This document shows, one piece after another, positions 22,422-25,626 of a stretch of DNA of 25,626 bases (within the stretch, counting starts at the first letter, position 1; the number at the start of each line of letters is the position of its first letter). A program made the position numbers and the translations under genes. Below the pieces are notes generated by a model that searched no databases, was not told the origin of the DNA, and saw only the letters and a program-made list of their open reading frames with translations. This stretch comes from UBA4644 sp900555855 (GTDB lineage Bacteria; Bacillota; Clostridia; Oscillospirales; Butyricicoccaceae): the NCBI GenBank assembly GCA_052289195.1, contig DAWAJD010000028.1, positions 1-25,626 on the forward strand. Reading direction: 5' to 3'.

Positions 22422-23750
22422 ATGGAAAAACCGGTCATTGCCATCGTGGGCAGACCCAATGTGGGAAAATCCCTGCTGTTTAACCGGATCACAGAAAAAA
22501 AGGCCGCCATCGTGGAAAACACCCCGGGCGTCACCCGCGACCGGATCTATGGCGATGCGGAGTGGCGGGGCAAGCCTTTTCTGGTGGTGGACACCGGCGG
22601 CATCGAGCCCCGGTCCAATGACCAGATCCTGCGGTTCATGCGGCAGCAGGCACTGATTGCCATCGACCATGCCAGCGTGGTCATTCTCGTCACCGATATC
22701 CGTACCGGCCTGACTGCTGCAGATCAGGAGGTGGCCGCCATGCTGAAGAAGGCAAAGAAGCCCGTGGTGCTGGCGGTGAATAAGATAGATTCCCCCGGCG
22801 AGCCGCCGGCGGAGTTTTATGAGTTTTACAATCTGGGTCTGGGCGACCCGATAGGCATCTCCGCCATGCACGGCAACGGCACCGGCGATCTGCTGGACGC
22901 TTGCTTCGCGCACCTTCCCGCAGGGGCCTGGGAGGGCCCAGCACAGGAGGAGGGCGTCAAGGTAGCCGTTATTGGCAAGCCAAACGCTGGCAAGAGCAGC
23001 CTGGTGAACTTTGTTACCGGAGAGGAGCGGGTCATCGTCAGCGATATCCCCGGCACCACCCGGGACAGCATCGACAGCCGCATCCTGCGGGACGGCGAGG
23101 TTTATACCTTTATCGACACCGCCGGCATCCGCCGCAAAAGCAAGGTAGACGAGGCCATCGAGCGCTTTTCTGTCATGCGGGCCCAGATGGCCATCGAGCG
23201 GGCGGATGTGTGTGTGTTGATGATCGATGCCTCCACCGGCATCACCGATCAGGATACCAAGATCGCCGGGTTGGCCCACGACGCAGGCAAGGCCGCCATC
23301 ATCGCCGTCAACAAGTGGGACCTGATCGAAAAGGAAACGGGGACCCAGGGCGAATATGAAAAGAAGATCCGCACGGAGCTTTCCTATATGCCCTATGCGC
23401 CCATGATCTTCCTTTCCGCAAAAACGGGCCTGCGGGTGGAAAACCTCTTCGCCCTGATCCGGAAGGTCTATGAGGCCTCCACCACCCGGATCACCACCGG
23501 CAATCTTAACGCCATTCTGGCAGATGCCACCGCCCGGGTCCAGCCGCCCACGGACAAGGGCCGCCGGCTGAAGATCTTCTATATGACCCAGGCCGGCATC
23601 CAGCCGCCCACCTTCGTCTGCTTCTGCAACGATTCCCGGCTGTTTCATTTTTCCTATGTCCGTTATCTGGAAAATCAGATACGGCAGGCCTATCCGTTGG
23701 AGGGCACGCCGGTAAAAATGGTCATCCGCCAGCGGGGCGAGGAGCTTTGA
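22422..23750 (+). CDS. der: Ribosome assembly GTPase Der (EngA)
   Basis: This 442-residue protein carries two tandem GTPase domains, unique to Der, plus a C-terminal KH-like domain. First domain: P-loop GRPNVGKS (10-17), DTGG switch, NKID (120-123). Second domain: GKPNAGKS (185-192), DTAG, NKWD (297-300). The KH-like domain covers about 350-442. Der is essential for maturation of the 50S subunit. The residue after the first P-loop is Leu where Thr is usual (GKSTLFN in most), a mild oddity. AGGGAGG (22407-22413) gives the binding site for ATG 22422. Length is normal. Confidence 0.98.
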   Translation: MEKPVIAIVGRPNVGKSLLFNRITEKKAAIVENTPGVTRDRIYGDAEWRGKPFLVVDTGGIEPRSNDQILRFMRQQALIAIDHASVVILVTDIRTGLTAADQEVAAMLKKAKKPVVLAVNKIDSPGEPPAEFYEFYNLGLGDPIGISAMHGNGTGDLLDACFAHLPAGAWEGPAQEEGVKVAVIGKPNAGKSSLVNFVTGEERVIVSDIPGTTRDSIDSRILRDGEVYTFIDTAGIRRKSKVDEAIERFSVMRAQMAIERADVCVLMIDASTGITDQDTKIAGLAHDAGKAAIIAVNKWDLIEKETGTQGEYEKKIRTELSYMPYAPMIFLSAKTGLRVENLFALIRKVYEASTTRITTGNLNAILADATARVQPPTDKGRRLKIFYMTQAGIQPPTFVCFCNDSRLFHFSYVRYLENQIRQAYPLEGTPVKMVIRQRGEEL

Positions 23751-23778
23751 CCGCCGGATATTGCCTGATCTTCTTCCG

Positions 23779-23802
23779 GATCCGGGCAGGCTTGCCCGGA
23801 TC
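23779..23802 (+). other. Hairpin between der and plsY
   Basis: GATCCGGGCA (23779-23788) pairs perfectly with TGCCCGGATC (23793-23802) around GGCT. No T-run follows, so it is unlikely to terminate by itself. It could protect or separate messages within the der-plsY-gpsA unit. Confidence 0.6.
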
Positions 23803-23829
23803 TGAGCTTAAAGCGGGAGGGAAGCATTG

Positions 23830-24450
23830 ATGTTTCCGCATAGTATATGGGCCTGGCTCGCTGCGGCGATCTGCGCCTATCTTTTGGGCTCCGTCAGCGG
23901 GGGGCTGATCGCCTCCTTCACCCGACACAAGGAGGATCTCCGCCGCCACGGCAGCGGCAACGCCGGCATGACCAACGCCCTGCGCACCTACGGCGTCCGC
24001 AGCGCGGCGCTGGTGCTGGCCATTGATACGATGAAGACGGTTCTTGCCGTTCTGCTGGCCCGGCTTTTGCTGGCAGAGCCTTGGGGGACGGTGGTGGGCG
24101 GAGCCTGCGCCGTTTTGGGGCATGATTTTCCCGTATATTACCGATTCCGGGGCGGAAAGGGCGTCCTATCCTCCGCTGTGGTGGTGGCGCTGCTGGATTG
24201 GCGGGTCTTTCTGATCTCGCTGGCCGTCTTTGCGCTGGCGGTGCTGCTGAGTGGGCGGGTCTCTGTGGGCTCGCTTTCCGTGGCTGTGGCGGCGCCGGTG
24301 TGCTGCCTGCTGCTGCAGCTGGGAACAGTGCAGGAGCTGTTTGTGGCGGCGCTGGGCGCGCTGCTGATCTTCACCCACCGGAGCAACCTCCGGCGGCTCC
24401 TCCGGGGGCAGGAGCCGAAGACCGTGATTGCGAAAAGGAGAAGCCTATGA
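23830..24450 (+). CDS. plsY: Acyl-phosphate:glycerol-3-phosphate acyltransferase PlsY
   Basis: This 206-residue membrane protein acylates glycerol-3-phosphate from acyl-phosphate, the first membrane step of phospholipid synthesis. Three family motifs are visible: GSGNAGMTNALR (41-52, here Met where Ala is usual), FRGGKGV (106-112) and HRSNLRRLLRGQE (183-195). About five hydrophobic helices fit the known topology. GGGAGG (23815-23820) lies 9 bases ahead of ATG 23830; a TTG one codon earlier is an alternative start. The stop overlaps the start of gpsA, which makes the enzyme's substrate. Confidence 0.96.
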   Translation: MFPHSIWAWLAAAICAYLLGSVSGGLIASFTRHKEDLRRHGSGNAGMTNALRTYGVRSAALVLAIDTMKTVLAVLLARLLLAEPWGTVVGGACAVLGHDFPVYYRFRGGKGVLSSAVVVALLDWRVFLISLAVFALAVLLSGRVSVGSLSVAVAAPVCCLLLQLGTVQELFVAALGALLIFTHRSNLRRLLRGQEPKTVIAKRRSL

Positions 24451-25463
24451 ACATCACCGTTGCGGGCAGCGGCGGCTGGGGCCTGGCCATGGCCAAGCTG
24501 CTGGCGGAAAAGGGCCATGCCGTCTCCGTCTGGAGCCACAGGCCGGAGACCACCCGGCTGCTCCGGGAAAAGCGCTGCAACCCCAAGCTGCTTTCCGGCG
24601 TGACCCTGCCGGAGCATATTGTGTTTACCGATCGGTTGGACGGCGCAGGATCAAGCCCCATTGTCGTTCTGGCGACGCCCTCTTATGCGGTGGCAGAGAC
24701 GGCGGAAAAGCTCCGCCCCTTCCTCCACCCGGGCCAGACCATGGTCCTGCTGAGCAAGGGCTTTGATCTGGACCATGGCTGCTGCCTGCTCAGCGACACG
24801 GTGAGCCGGGTGCTGGGGCCGGAATATCCGGTGGTGGCCCTCACCGGGCCTTCCCATGCGGAGGAGGTCAGCCGAGGGATCCCCACGGCCGTTGTGGCCG
24901 CCTGTCCCCGGCAGGCCAGCGCCGAGCTGGTGCAGGAGGCCTGCAGCAATTCCTATTTCCGGGTCTATACCTCGCCGGATCTGGTGAGCGCAGAGCTGGG
25001 CGGCGCTATGAAAAATATCATGGCCATCGCCGTTGGTGTCAGCGACGGCTATGGCTTCGGCGACAATACCAAGGCCATGCTCATGACCCGGGGCATTACG
25101 GAGATGTCCCGGCTGGGCGTTTTGCTGGGCGGCCGGGAGGAGACCTTTGCGGGTCTCTCCGGCGTGGGCGACCTGATTGTCACCTGCATCTCCCAGCATT
25201 CCCGCAACCGCCGGGCCGGCCTGCTCATCGGCCGGGGCGCCACGGCGCAGCAGGCCCTGCAGCAGGTGGGCGCCGTAGTGGAGGGCTATTTCGCCACCAG
25301 GGCGGTCCACGAGCTTACCGCCGGACAGCAGGTCTCCATGCCCATCTGCGAAGCCATGTATGATATCCTCTTCCGGGAGCAGCCGCTGCCGGAGGTCATC
25401 GAAGGCCTGTTCCGCCGCTCCAGCCGCGCCGAGCACGACTCCCATAATAACGGCTGGAGCTGA
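24447..25463 (+). CDS. gpsA: Glycerol-3-phosphate dehydrogenase [NAD(P)+]
   Basis: This 338-residue enzyme reduces dihydroxyacetone phosphate to glycerol-3-phosphate, the backbone used by PlsY. The N-terminal Rossmann motif is GSGGWG (7-12), where GAGSWG is common. Further conserved parts are SKG (103-105), GPSHAEEV (134-141), the catalytic lysine box GGAMKN (185-190, K189), GDNTKAMLMTRG (205-216), GVGD (239-242) and SRNR (252-255). ATG 24447 overlaps the plsY stop in ATGA, with AAAAGGAG (24433-24440) ahead. A longer upstream frame runs through plsY and is not used. The end is complete with a GLFRR motif near the C-terminus. Confidence 0.97.
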   Translation: MNITVAGSGGWGLAMAKLLAEKGHAVSVWSHRPETTRLLREKRCNPKLLSGVTLPEHIVFTDRLDGAGSSPIVVLATPSYAVAETAEKLRPFLHPGQTMVLLSKGFDLDHGCCLLSDTVSRVLGPEYPVVALTGPSHAEEVSRGIPTAVVAACPRQASAELVQEACSNSYFRVYTSPDLVSAELGGAMKNIMAIAVGVSDGYGFGDNTKAMLMTRGITEMSRLGVLLGGREETFAGLSGVGDLIVTCISQHSRNRRAGLLIGRGATAQQALQQVGAVVEGYFATRAVHELTAGQQVSMPICEAMYDILFREQPLPEVIEGLFRRSSRAEHDSHNNGWS

Positions 25464-25626
25464 GCCGCTGCGTGCGGCGGCTGATACGGTCAAAGGAACC
25501 GGGACCCACGGTGTCTGCGGGTGGGAAAAGTTCCGCGCCTGCGGGCGCAGAGACTCCGCAGCGCCTGCGCTGTCTGCCCGCAAAGCGGGCTTCGGCGGCG
25601 AGTGCCGCCGTCATGCCGCAGGGAGC
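25464..25626. other. GC-rich stretch with small hairpins, no gene seen
   Basis: Two perfect stems sit close together: GCCCGC/GCGGGC (25576-25581 with 25585-25590, loop AAA) and CGGCGGC/GCCGCCG (25593-25599 with 25604-25610, loop GAGT). A third (AGCCGC 25463-25468 with GCGGCT 25477-25482) overlaps the gpsA stop. None is followed by a T-run. No frame with a ribosome binding site begins here. Confidence 0.5.

Noticed and set aside
1..25626. CRISPR array, insertion sequence or rRNA
   Set aside because: I saw no regularly spaced repeats of CRISPR length, no transposase-like frame and no rRNA sequence.

Overview
The window looks like a high-GC Clostridia chromosome, most likely Oscillospirales. 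The reasons are GC-rich coding with strong AAGGAGG-type ribosome binding sites, the clostridial-type order DUF512 radical SAM protein, der, plsY, gpsA, a zinc-ribbon L32, and a YceD-L32 pair. It carries the end of an integrated phage or phage-derived block next to a tRNA cluster. This assignment rests on reading motifs by eye; no database was searched.

Left part (1-14256, all + strand): the late virion end of a prophage. It holds the tail of an unidentified gene, a gap packed with hairpins, a 682-aa propeller-like structural protein, a 52-aa protein, a 530-aa Gln/Tyr/Ala-rich protein and a 3352-aa giant. The giant reads as a polyvalent protein: coiled coil, hydrophobic Gly/Ala region, HELTH metallopeptidase-like domain, MuF C-terminal-like domain, LPD23-like domain with HEIQH, LPD3-like domain, long helical and virion-like modules, and an EF-hand-like loop near the C-terminus. 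The order recalls podoviral tail and ejection modules, so this protein may travel into the host with the DNA.

Middle (14257-14900): a bidirectional terminator, then three minus-strand tRNA genes transcribed in the order Met(CAU), Glu(UUC), Val(CAC) from a near-perfect sigma-A promoter. The 3' end of tRNA-Val faces the phage block, which is the classical geometry of integration into a tRNA gene. No integrase lies in the window.

Middle right (14829-20036, minus strand): a spermidine/putrescine ABC importer operon, potA-potB-potCD, in which permease PotC and binding protein PotD form one 650-aa polypeptide joined by a cytoplasmic linker and an extra membrane helix. Overlapping or adjacent start and stop codons couple the three genes. 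Next comes an RluA-family pseudouridine synthase with its own terminator.

Right part (20092-25463, + strand): housekeeping genes. A consensus promoter drives yceD and rpmF, which end at a strong terminator. A PDZ plus radical SAM (DUF512) protein, the ribosome assembly GTPase Der, and the phospholipid synthesis pair PlsY and GpsA follow. GpsA makes glycerol-3-phosphate and PlsY acylates it, and their reading frames overlap by 4 bases. The last 160 bases hold only GC-rich hairpins.
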